From: Vicia villosa
Lineage: Eukaryota > Streptophyta > Magnoliopsida > Fabales > Fabaceae
Assembly: GCF_029867415.1 (NCBI RefSeq)
Contig: NC_081185.1
Span: 82,220,469-82,284,468, forward strand
Length of the DNA stretch: 64,000 bases
Direction: 5' to 3'
Made by a program: the position numbers and the translations under genes. Position 1 is the stretch's first letter; each line of letters begins with the position of its first letter. The notes beneath the pieces were generated by a model, which worked only from the letters and a program-made list of their open reading frames with translations, did no database searches and was not told the DNA's origin. Positions 33,770 to 43,689 of the stretch are shown piece after piece.

Positions 33770-36700
33770 ATGGAACACTCTGAACAAGAGAATATTGAGC
33801 TTCGTGGTACAGTGACCACTCTTCAGGAAAAGTTGGAAAGTCTCACTACTCTAGTTGACTCCTTAATGGCCGCACAGAATCAGCCGCCGCCACCTAACAG
33901 TCAAGCGACGGTAACATCTGAAGTCACTACTCCAGTTTCTACAGTTGCATTCGGTATTCCATCTTTCTCCATGCCAGAAGGTTGGGGCCCGCCTTTCAGC
34001 TTTGGTACAGGTTTCCGTCATAATTTCTCTGGGGTTCAAACAGCTACAACTGAAGCGCCTGCTGCACAAGGCTCGGCGTTTATTCCACATTCAGGGGTAA
34101 CTTTTTCCCAAATAACTATGGCACTTTCTCAACCCACTATGACAGTTCCGACCCCTACGGTTCACACAGTTCCTTATGGTGGCAATGAGATTTATCATGA
34201 TCAGGATGATAGCATAAATCAGCGTAATCTTGTGGAAGATCTCCAAGAGCAGTTTAACAAGATGCAGCTGGAAGTTAAAGCTATCCGTGGAAAAGATTTG
34301 TTTGGAAAGAATGCCCAGGAACTATGTTTGGTTCCCAGTGTACAAATACCTGCTAAATTCAAGGTCCCTGACTTTGAGAAGTACAAAGGTAGTTCTTGTC
34401 CGCAAAGCCATCTTGTGATGTATGCCAGAAAGATGTCTACTTATGCACATAATCATCAGTTGCTTATCCATTACTTTCAAGACAGTTTGACTGGTGCCGC
34501 ACTGAAGTGGTACACGGGCTTGGATAGCACTAATATTCGAACATTCAATGACCTAGGTGAGGCCTTTGTCCGACAATACAAGTATAACTCAGATATGGCT
34601 CCAGACAGAGATCAGCTTCGATCCATGGCTCAGAAAGATCATGAAGCTTTCAAAGAGTATGCCCAACGATGGAGAGAAACCGCTGCTCAGATTAATCCAC
34701 CATTAAAAGAGAAAGAGATGACAAAGATCTTCTTGAATACTCTCAGTCCGTTTTACTATGAACGCATGATTGCTAGTGCTCCAAGTGATTTCACCGAAAT
34801 GGTAAACATGGGGATGCGTCTAGAAGAAGGAGTCCGAACCGGACGTCTGACTAAAGAAGGTGGATCTTCAAGTGGAACCAAAAAGTTCGGAAGTGGTTTC
34901 CCAAAGAAGAAAGAACAAAGTGTTGACATGGTATCCCAAGGGAGGCCAAGAGGAAATGTCAATCGTCAGCGACAGGTTGCTTCTATCACACCAGTCGTTA
35001 ACACAACACCGAATCCAGGATTCACTCCTCAGTTTCAACAACAACAGCCTCGACCACAGGCTCAGCAGTTAAACAATAATCAGAATCGAGTACAAAGAGC
35101 TCCACAGTTCGATCCGATTCCAATGACCTACACAGAATTGTACCCTGCTTTGGTTGAAAGAGGTCTTGTTCAAACTAAAGCACCACCACCAGTACCTGAG
35201 AGACTCCCATGGTGGTACAAAGCTGAGGTCTCATGCCCTTATCATCAAGGAGCACCTGGCCATGATCTTGAGCATTGCATAGCTTTGAAATATGAAGTCC
35301 AGAGGTTGGTTAGGTCTAATCTCCTCTCTTTCAGAAATTTGAACCCTAATGTGCAAGCAAATCCGCTGCCCAATCATGGAGGGCATGTTGTAAACATGGT
35401 ATATGGATGTCCTGGCCAATACCGAGTCTATAATATCAACTTCTCAAGAGCAGATTTGGTACAAATGCACGCTACTCTTTGTCGGGGGCCGAATTTTCGC
35501 CAGCATCAATATGGTTCCTGTAGAATATGTTGTGTGGATCCTCACGGGTGTTCGATTGTGAGAAGAGATCTCCAAGTTTTGCTAGATAATGGTACTATTG
35601 AGATCTACAGAAATAGGGATGAAAATGAAGTTAACATGATAGGATGTTATCCGCATGAGCTTTTAGTCTCAGATATCAACTCGGAAATGCCTACAGTTAA
35701 CGTCATCGTTCCTCATTTCAACATGCCTGAGCGCATGGAAGTTACTTACAACAAGCCGAAGGTTCCTATTGCTCCTTTGATCATTTGTCTACCTGGACCT
35801 GTTCCTTATAACTCTGACAAGGCAGTTCCATACAACTACAATGCCACAATGATAAAAGATGGACAAGAAGTTCCTTTGCCTACTCTCTCATCTGTTGTAA
35901 ACATCGCTGATGTGAGTCGAGTAACAAGAAGTGGACGTGTGTATACTCCACTACCTTCAAAGCAGCCTGTTGCTCCTGCATCCGGGCAAAATCCTGTGAA
36001 TACACCAGTGGGGAACCCTGTGGAAACTCCTGTTAGTAATGCAAACACTGATGTTGGTCAATCCAGTGGAACCAATGTGAATCCTGACTTTGATGAAATT
36101 TTGAAACTTATCAAAAGAAGTGAATACAAGATTGTGGATCAGCTTATGCAGACTCCTTCGAAGATCTCAATACTTTCATTGCTTTTAAACTCTGAAGCCC
36201 ACAGGGAAGCCCTGATGAGAGTTTTGGATCAAGCTTTTGTAGATCATGATGTGACTGTTGACCATTTTGATGGGATAATAGCCAACATAACAGCTTGTAA
36301 CAATTTAAGCTTCTGTGATGAAGAACTCCCCGAGGAGGGTAAAAATCACAATCTTGCTTTGCACATTTCTATGAATTGTCAGTCAGATTCTTTGTCTAAT
36401 GTGTTGGTAGACACCGGATCTTCCTTAAATGTGATGCCAAAGACGACTCTTGCTCGCTTGTCTTACCAAGGAATGCCTATGAAGTTCAGTGGTGTAGTTG
36501 TCAAAGCATTTGATGGATCGCGAAAATCTGTTATCGGCGAAGTCAACCTTCCCATGACAATTGGTCCCCATACGTTCCAAATCATCTTCCAGGTCATGGA
36601 CATTCAAGCTGCTTATAGCTGTCTGTTAGGACGACCATGGATCCATGAAGCAGGGGCAGTAACTTCTACGCTCCATCAAAAGTTAAAATTTGTAACAAAT

Positions 36701-37798
36701 GGAAAATTGGTAACGATAAGTGGAGAACAAGCCTTGATGGTGAGCCATTTATCCAATTTCTCTTTCATAAGTGCTGATGATGTGGAAGGAACTCAGTTCC
36801 AAGGTCTCTCTTTAGAAGACGAATCTTCCAAAAAGAAAGCATCAATCTCTTCTTACAAAGAGGCGGTAAAAGTAGTGAAAGATGGAACTACCACTGGCTG
36901 GGGGCAAGTTGTGATCCCTACCAAGAATGAAACTAGAGCAGGTCTCGGATGTTCACCAACATTCTCAAACTGCACCAAGAAGGATGAAACCCTTCGACCG
37001 ATTAAAGAAACATTCACTAGTGGAGGATTCCTTAACCCAATTCCTCAAGAGGTTAATGTCCTTATCGAAGAATGCATCGAAGAAGGTCTACCTGATACTG
37101 AAGAAGAATGGAAATGTTATCTCAATGAATCGGGATACATATCTCAGGAAGAACCATATCCTCCGTCAGAGAAACCCAAAGGCAAAGAAACTGAGCCTGT
37201 TCCTGCAGAGATCTGGGACACCTTGGGACAACCAAGTGGAAAATTTGATTATATGGTGAAATATACTGCACCTGAAAGTTACAAGATTGCGATTGAGGAT
37301 ATCCAACCAACTGGATGGGGAGATTCCTTTGAATATGATAGTCAACCAGAAGAGGTATATCAGCCCTGTCAATTTTCTCAGCAGCCTGAAATTACTGAAG
37401 ATTTCGGATTTAATGCATCTGCCAAGGTTTATAATCCTGAAGGTGGTTATTATCACATAAATGCCATTTTTGAAGATGAAGGGGAAGATGGTCCCGCAGT
37501 TGACTCAGAAAGTGTCGCTGACAATGAGTCTCTTCATCCTGAAGACTGGGAAATACATCCTGAAAATTCTGAAGATTGTGACTCGTCTTATGCTCTTCAA
37601 GAAGTGGAAGAAGACCGTTTCAACTCTACAAAGAACAAGGGTGACAAACCAGGACCTTCAAATCCTGCTCGACCAGCGGTCAATGTCAATACTGAAGACA
37701 ACTCTGGGGAGAATTTTCCTGAATACATAATACACAGAGGAGTTCGTTGCTACTGGAAAGCTGTCGACGTTCCGAATGTTGTTCGCCGCTCAAAGTAA
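33770..37798 (+). CDS. gag-pro: Element B: Gag-protease polyprotein
   Basis: Intact 1342-residue ORF. The N-terminal heptad-like segment (residues about 2-40) is followed by a Pro/Thr-rich region and the Retrotrans_gag core (about 200-360, HYFQDSLTGAALKWY near 234). A Gln/Asn/Pro-rich linker is followed by the C/H motif CPYHQGAPGHDLEHC near 488 and a Cys cluster CRICCVDPHGC. Element A's additional CEICPKNNQGC cluster is missing, matching the shorter length. The protease motif is the canonical VDTGSSLNVMP with Asp881, followed by LLGRPWIHE. The acidic C-terminal tail ends with stop codon TAA (37796-37798), which lies within the predicted intron donor. Confidence 0.92.
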   Translation: MEHSEQENIELRGTVTTLQEKLESLTTLVDSLMAAQNQPPPPNSQATVTSEVTTPVSTVAFGIPSFSMPEGWGPPFSFGTGFRHNFSGVQTATTEAPAAQGSAFIPHSGVTFSQITMALSQPTMTVPTPTVHTVPYGGNEIYHDQDDSINQRNLVEDLQEQFNKMQLEVKAIRGKDLFGKNAQELCLVPSVQIPAKFKVPDFEKYKGSSCPQSHLVMYARKMSTYAHNHQLLIHYFQDSLTGAALKWYTGLDSTNIRTFNDLGEAFVRQYKYNSDMAPDRDQLRSMAQKDHEAFKEYAQRWRETAAQINPPLKEKEMTKIFLNTLSPFYYERMIASAPSDFTEMVNMGMRLEEGVRTGRLTKEGGSSSGTKKFGSGFPKKKEQSVDMVSQGRPRGNVNRQRQVASITPVVNTTPNPGFTPQFQQQQPRPQAQQLNNNQNRVQRAPQFDPIPMTYTELYPALVERGLVQTKAPPPVPERLPWWYKAEVSCPYHQGAPGHDLEHCIALKYEVQRLVRSNLLSFRNLNPNVQANPLPNHGGHVVNMVYGCPGQYRVYNINFSRADLVQMHATLCRGPNFRQHQYGSCRICCVDPHGCSIVRRDLQVLLDNGTIEIYRNRDENEVNMIGCYPHELLVSDINSEMPTVNVIVPHFNMPERMEVTYNKPKVPIAPLIICLPGPVPYNSDKAVPYNYNATMIKDGQEVPLPTLSSVVNIADVSRVTRSGRVYTPLPSKQPVAPASGQNPVNTPVGNPVETPVSNANTDVGQSSGTNVNPDFDEILKLIKRSEYKIVDQLMQTPSKISILSLLLNSEAHREALMRVLDQAFVDHDVTVDHFDGIIANITACNNLSFCDEELPEEGKNHNLALHISMNCQSDSLSNVLVDTGSSLNVMPKTTLARLSYQGMPMKFSGVVVKAFDGSRKSVIGEVNLPMTIGPHTFQIIFQVMDIQAAYSCLLGRPWIHEAGAVTSTLHQKLKFVTNGKLVTISGEQALMVSHLSNFSFISADDVEGTQFQGLSLEDESSKKKASISSYKEAVKVVKDGTTTGWGQVVIPTKNETRAGLGCSPTFSNCTKKDETLRPIKETFTSGGFLNPIPQEVNVLIEECIEEGLPDTEEEWKCYLNESGYISQEEPYPPSEKPKGKETEPVPAEIWDTLGQPSGKFDYMVKYTAPESYKIAIEDIQPTGWGDSFEYDSQPEEVYQPCQFSQQPEITEDFGFNASAKVYNPEGGYYHINAIFEDEGEDGPAVDSESVADNESLHPEDWEIHPENSEDCDSSYALQEVEEDRFNSTKNKGDKPGPSNPARPAVNVNTEDNSGENFPEYIIHRGVRCYWKAVDVPNVVRRSK

Positions 37799-38158
37799 TC
37801 ACCTCGCTGTTATTTTGACCTCCTGCCTAGCCCAAAGCAGAGAGATGTTTTATAGGGCTTTGCTTTTAAATATTCCGCCCAAATAACTTTGTGTATAGGG
37901 CTTTGTTTTAAAAGTTTCCCTCTTTGTCCTGCCCAAGGCAAATGAGTTTGTGTTTAGGGCTTTGTTTCAAAAATGAATCATAAATAAAGTGTCATTTTGA
38001 ATTCCCTACATTATATGTTTTATTTTTTGCTTTTTTCTGGAAATGGTAATCCTAAAAAACCAAAAAATAAATAAAAAAATAGAAACTTTTTCAAAAAAAA
38101 TCTGCATACACTCCTGCATTCATAAATTTTCTGAAATAGATATAAATCACATGTGCAG
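37795..38158 (+). other. Predicted intron between gag-pro and pol, element B
   Basis: 364 nt. The donor GTAATC begins one base before the gag-pro stop, and the acceptor is ATGTGCAG at 38158, preceded by a T-rich region (38018-38040 and 38090). Splicing at these sites joins the gag-pro and pol frames without a shift. The intron holds repeated AGGGCTTTG-type segments (37855, 37898, 37958). This is the intron position reported for Ogre elements; the exact borders are my prediction. Confidence 0.75.
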
Positions 38159-41100
38159 ATTTACTATTGATAAACCCATTGAATGCAATAACCCTATGCC
38201 CTCTCCCAACTTTGAGTTTCCTGTGTTCGAAGCCGAAGAAGAGGAAGAAGAAGAGATTCTGGATGAGATCTCTCGATTACTTAAGCACGAGGAAAGAGCC
38301 ATTCTGCCTCACAAAGAGCCTTTAGAAAAGATCAACTTGGGTTCTGAAGAAGACAAAAAAGAAGTGACCATTGGATCGCTGCTTGATATTGATGTCAAGA
38401 GTAAGTTGACAGACCTTCTCAAAGAATATGTTGACGTGTTTGCCTGGTCCTACCAAGACATGCCTGGGTTGGATACCAATATTGTTCAGCATTACTTGCC
38501 ATTGAAGCCAGAATGTCCGCCAGTTAAGCAGAAATTGCGAAGGACTCACCCTGATATGGCTAACAAGATCAAAGTGGAAGTTCAAAAGCAACTCGATGCA
38601 GGTTTTCTTGTCACCTCTGAGTATCCTCAATGGTTGGCCAACATAGTGCCAGTTCCGAAGAAAGATGGCAAAGTTAGAATGTGTGTTGACTACCGTGACT
38701 TGAACAAGGCCAGTCCAAAAGATGACTTTCCATTACCACATATCGACATGTTGGTTGATAACACCGCTAAGTTCAACGTCTTTTCTTTCATGGACGGTTT
38801 CTCCGGTTATAATCAGATTAAGATGGCTCCTGAAGACATGGAGAAGACATCTTTCATCACCCCATGGGGTACCTTTTGCTACAAAGTGATGCCGTTTGGA
38901 TTAAAGAATGCAGGCGCAACTTACCAAAGGGCGATGACTACTCTCTTTCATGACATGATGCATAAAGAAATTGAAGTTTATGTGGACGACATGATAGCCA
39001 AGTCCAGCACAGAAGAAGAACATATTGAATACCTTTTGAAGTTGTTTCAACGACTAAGGAAATATCAGCTTCGTTTGAATCCTAACAAATGTACTTTTGG
39101 GGTTAGATCTGGAAAACTCTTGGGGTTCATTGTCAGCCAAAGAGGTATCGAAGTAGATCCCGACAAAGTCAGAGCTATTCAAGAGATGCCTGCACCAAAA
39201 ACTGAAAAGCAAGTAAGAGGATTTCTCGGACGATTGAACTATATCTCCAGATTTATCTCTCAAATGACTGCTACATGTGGGCCAATTTTCAAGCTTCTCC
39301 GCAAAGATCAAGGGGTTGTATGGACTGAAGATTGCCAGAAAGCGTTCGACAGTATCAAGGAATACCTGTTAGAACCACCAATATTGATTCCTCCAGTTGA
39401 AGGAAGACCACTAATCATGTACCTTACTGTGTTAGAAGAATCCATGGGTTGTATGCTTGGACAGCAAGATGAAACCGGTAAGAAGGAGCATGCCATCTAT
39501 TACTTGAGTAAGAAATTCACAGACTGTGAGTCTCGTTACTCCATGCTCGAAAAAACATGTTGTGCTTTGGCTTGGGCTTCAAAACGTCTCCGCCAATACA
39601 TGATCAACAATACTACTTGGTTAATCTCCAAAATGGATCCGATCAAGTATGTCTTTGAAAAGCCTGCATTAACCGGAAGGATTGCCCGGTGGCAAATGCT
39701 GTTATCCGAATATGACATTGAATACCGTGCTCAAAAAGCAGTCAAAGGAAGCATTCTCGCCGATCATTTGGCGCATCAACCAATTAATGAATATCAATCT
39801 CTCAAGTTTGACTTTCCTGATGAAGATGTCTTGTACTTGAAGATGAAAGATTGTGACGAACCATTACCCGAAGAAGGTCCTGACCCTGGATCAAGATGGG
39901 GCCTAATTTTTGATGGAGCAGTAAACGCTTTTGGCAATGGAATTGGGGCAATCATCATCACTCCCGAGGGTACTCATATCCCGTTCTCCGCCAGATTGCT
40001 ATTTGATTGCACCAACAACATCGCAGAATATGAAGCTTGTATCATGGGTCTCGAAGAAGCCATTGACTTAAGGATCAAGATCCTCGACATATATGGAGAT
40101 TCAGCCCTCGTGATCAACCAAATCAAAGACAAGTGGGAAACTTACCACCCTGGCTTGATTCCTTACAGAGATTATGCAAGACGTCTGTTGACTTTCTTCA
40201 ACAAGGTTGAATTGCATCATATACCTCGAGATCAGAATCGAATGGCAGACGCCTTGGCTACTCTATCTTCCATGTTCAAAGTCAATCATTGGAATGATAT
40301 GCCTACAGTCAGAATTACGCGCCTTGAAAGGCCCGCCTATGTGTTTGCAACTGAAGCAGTCATCGATGATAAACCGTGGTTCCACGACATCAAGCGCTTC
40401 CTTCAAACTCAAGAGTACCCGCTTGGGGCATCAAACAAAGATAAGAAAACTCTAAGGAGGCTTTCTGGCAGTTTCTTCCTGAATGGAGATGTGCTATACA
40501 AAAGAAACTTCGACATGGTTTTGCTCAGATGCGTGGATAGACACGAAGCAGACATGTTAATGCATGAAGTGCATGAAGGGTCCTTTGGAACTCATTCAAA
40601 TGGGCATGCAATGTCCAAGAAAATGTTAAGAGCAGGATACTATTGGTTGACAATGGAATCTGACTGTTATAAACACGTGAAGAGATGTCACAAGTGCCAG
40701 ATCTATGCAGATAAGATCCATGTGCCACCGACTCTACTCAACGTTCTCTCATCTCCATGGCCTTTTTCCATGTGGGGATCGACATGATTGGAATGATCGA
40801 ACCGAAAGCTTCAAACGGTCATCGTTTCATCTTAGTAGCCATTGATTACTTCACCAAATGGGTCGAAGCAGCATCTTACGCCAATGTTACAAGACAAGTG
40901 GTTGTGAGGTTTATCAAGAACAACATCATTTGCCGATATGGTGTTCCCAGCAAGATCATTACTGACAATGGTTCAAACCTGAACAACAAGATGATGAAAG
41001 AATTATGTGAGGAATTCAAGATTGAGCATCATAACTCTTCTCCTTACAGACCAAAAATGAACGGCGCCGTCGAAGCCGCCAACAAGAACATTAAGAAAAT

Positions 41101-41623
41101 TGTCCAGAAAATGGTCGTCACTTACAAAGACTGGCATGAAATGCTGCCGTTTGCTTTACATGGGTACCGTACTTCAGTGCGTACTTCAACAGGGGCAACT
41201 CCCTTTTCTCTAGTATACGGCATGGAAGCTGTGCTCCCCGTAGAGGTTGAAATCCCATCAATGAGAGTCCTCATGGAGACCAAGTTATCAGAGGCTGAAT
41301 GGTGTCAAAGCAGATACGATCAGTTGAACTTAATCGAAGAAAAACGTATGACTGCTCTATGCCATGGACAGTTATACCAAGCAAGGATGAAACAAGCCTT
41401 CAACAAAAAGGTTCGACCTCGTGAATTTCAAGAAGGCGACCTCGTGCTTAAAAAGATCTTGTCTTTTCAACCAGATTCTAGGGGCAAATGGTCTCCTAAT
41501 TACGAAGGCCCATATGTTGTCAAAAGAACATTTTCTGGCGGCGCCATGACTCTTGCAACCATGGATGGTGACGAACTCCCATATCCTGTGAATGCTGATG
41601 CAGTCAAGAAATACTTTGTCTAA
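38159..41623 (+). CDS. pol: Element B: Pol (RT, RNase H, second RNase H, integrase), one frameshift
   Basis: RT has the catalytic YVDD at 38979-38990 and upstream MCVDYRDLNKA and FSFMDGFSGYNQI. The first RNase H (about 39400-39780) includes AIYYLSKKF and LADHLAHQP. A second, archaeal-type RNase H (about 39890-40265) includes LIFDGAVNAFGNGIGAI and NNIAEYEACIMGL; dual RNase H is known for the Tat lineage. The integrase has the HHCC module (40570-40705) and a DD35E core. The first frame stops at 40785-40787 because one base is missing near the GGGG at 40774-40777. The other frame (open from 40757) continues to 41623 and contains the rest of the integrase with ITDNGSNL and GAVEAANKN. Pol as sequenced would lack the integrase catalytic core. 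The break may be real or a homopolymer sequencing error. Confidence 0.9.
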
Positions 41624-41645
41624 AAAATACAAAAGAACAGCTCGG

Positions 41646-41791
41646 TAAGTCGAAAACCCGCAAAGGGCGACTTAGGAAAAAATGAGCGTCTCGGTGGACT
41701 GAAAACCCGAAAGGGCGGTCCAGGCAAAAATTAGAGACAATAAACAGAAAAAATTCATCCTGGTAGATTGAAAACCTGAAAGGGCAATCTA
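41646..41791 (+). other. Three-hairpin RNA module after pol, element B
   Basis: It begins 22 nt after the pol stop. Stems: TAAGTCG/CGACTTA (41646-41674), TGGACTG/CGGTCCA with one G-U (41695-41722), TAGATTG/CAATCTA (41764-41791). Each has AAAA and an inner CCY/GGG hairpin with a GAAA or GCAAA loop. Compared with C, stem 1 changes one pair, stem 2 one pair and stem 3 two pairs, all compensatory. Confidence 0.85.
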
Positions 41792-43677
41792 GGCAAAAAT
41801 TAGGGATTAATGACAAAGTAACTGCATCAGTCCATACTTCGTCACCTGAAGAGTCTGTACTTCATCAAAGGATCTTCAAGCAAATCATCGCCAATCTGAA
41901 GCAACAAGCACAGTTGGAACTCAAAGTTGTTAAGGGAATAGTGGTTATTGCTTTCAATGTAGCCTTTTCCGCATAATTACCATTTCCAACTTTTGTAAAT
42001 ACTCCATGGAATCACGCCTTTAGCTGATTACCATCCTATTAAATAAATTTGAGCCTTGTGCCCATTTGTTTGCAATCTCTAATTTCTTTTAGCTTTCAAA
42101 ATGACGCTTTAATTGTGTTATTCACTTTTGAAACAAAAAAAAAGAAAAAATAAGTTTTAAATGAATTTACTTTCACTTTTTCAAAATAAAAGCGAAACTT
42201 TCCTTTGAGTTGTGAACAACAGAAGGAACATCAACAGCTATCTCCATAGGATGAATCAAAAATTATGATAGGAAAAGCTCTTCTATCCCCAGTGAAGAAG
42301 CTCTTCTATCCCCAGTGAAGAAGCTCTCCTATCCTCAGTAACGAAGATTTTCCATCTCCAGTGAAAAGATTCTTCCGTCTCAATGAGAAGAGATGCTTAT
42401 CTTCCCCAGAGAAGTTTAAAGCACGCAACACCATTCATCACCTGTGTTATCTACACCGTGTTGAAGAACAGTTGCCAAGTATCTGGTTGTATTGCGACGT
42501 CGGTCCTTTTCCAGTATATAGTTCATTGTCTGTCAGTATTGTCAGTATGCATGCTACATTCATGACATTCATCATTCATACATATTTGCATCATTCATGC
42601 ATTTTTGCATTTTTCAATAATCGCTTGTTCAGGATATATCTATCCCAAAAAAAAAAGGTAAAGAAAAAAGAAAAAAAAAGAAAAAAAAGGGAAAAAAGAA
42701 AAAGAAACAGGTATGGGCGTGTCATCTCTCCAAATAGATTGTCACCCATAAGCAAAAAGAACATCTTCTTTCTCCAGTTCCCCACTGAGATCATTCCTCG
42801 TGGAAGAAGGTTGCTTTAGTTTCTCCTCTCAAAACAAAGGAGAAAATCCCCATTCGAGTTCATTCCTCATGGGTACAAAGTCTTGATTGACTGTCTCTTT
42901 CCAATTCATTCTTGGTTAGAACCTTGTCTTTACCAGAGATTCAAAATCCGATTCCTCAAATAGAGTCGTAAAAAACAGACAATAAGCAATAGCCTCATCA
43001 TCCGAGCAGCTTATGTCTCTTCCAAAAGACTTTTCCTCTCTAGGAAATCAATCATGAAGACCATTTGACAAATCAGGGCCTTATTACTGTTCACAAGGCT
43101 GAATAACCAGTAATTTCCCTAGCAAAGTCTCCAGGATCATTTTATCACTCGGCTGATAATTGATCATGTCTTCAAAACCACTATCACAAGGCTGGTAGTC
43201 GGTAACCTTTTGTTCTGGTTATATTATTAAACATGTCTATCCCAATGCTGATAGTCGATAATATTAACCGAACCTTTGAAACTCTTTTTACCTTGTCAAG
43301 TCTATCCCCATGCTGATAGTCGGTAATACAGTTTCATACCTTTCACCTTCGCATTATTAACAAGTCTGTCCCTGTGCTGATAGTCGGTAATGTCGGTAGG
43401 TAAGCTTTTCTTACAAAGCTATCATTCCCCGGTGAAGCATACACTTGCTTTCCCGAAAAGACAAAACGGATTCTCTTCCTAAAACGGATTGAGACATCCT
43501 TCCAGATCTCTTCTCCCCAGTGGAGTCATTTTTTGATATCCCTCGGTAAAGATATCCTTGCATCATTCGCAATTTTGGTATCTTAGGTCCAAAATTTGCG
43601 TCTTCTGATATTTAAGTCTCTTCCACCCTATCAAAACGAAGATTTTCAATCTTCATGTCTCAGGTTGAAGAAACTTA
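41792..43677 (+). other. 3' UTR of element B, with short repeats
   Basis: About 1.9 kb, non-coding. It has 26-bp repeats of the type GAAGCTCTTCTATCCCCAGT (42265-42400, about five copies, increasingly diverged) and a purine-rich low-complexity stretch (42649-42708). Four spaced units around TGCTGATAGTCGGTAAT lie at 43180-43400. Repeats differ from the 47-bp units of C and D, in line with the known variability of Ogre 3' UTRs. Confidence 0.7.
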
Positions 43678-43689
43678 AATAGGGGCATC
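43678..43689 (+). other. Polypurine tract of element B
   Basis: AATAGGGGCATC directly before the 3' LTR. Confidence 0.8.

Noticed and set aside
42361..42819. 152-codon ORF in element B 3' UTR, as a possible env
   Set aside because: Low-complexity Lys/Arg tail, no signal or transmembrane pattern typical of env, not in C or D.
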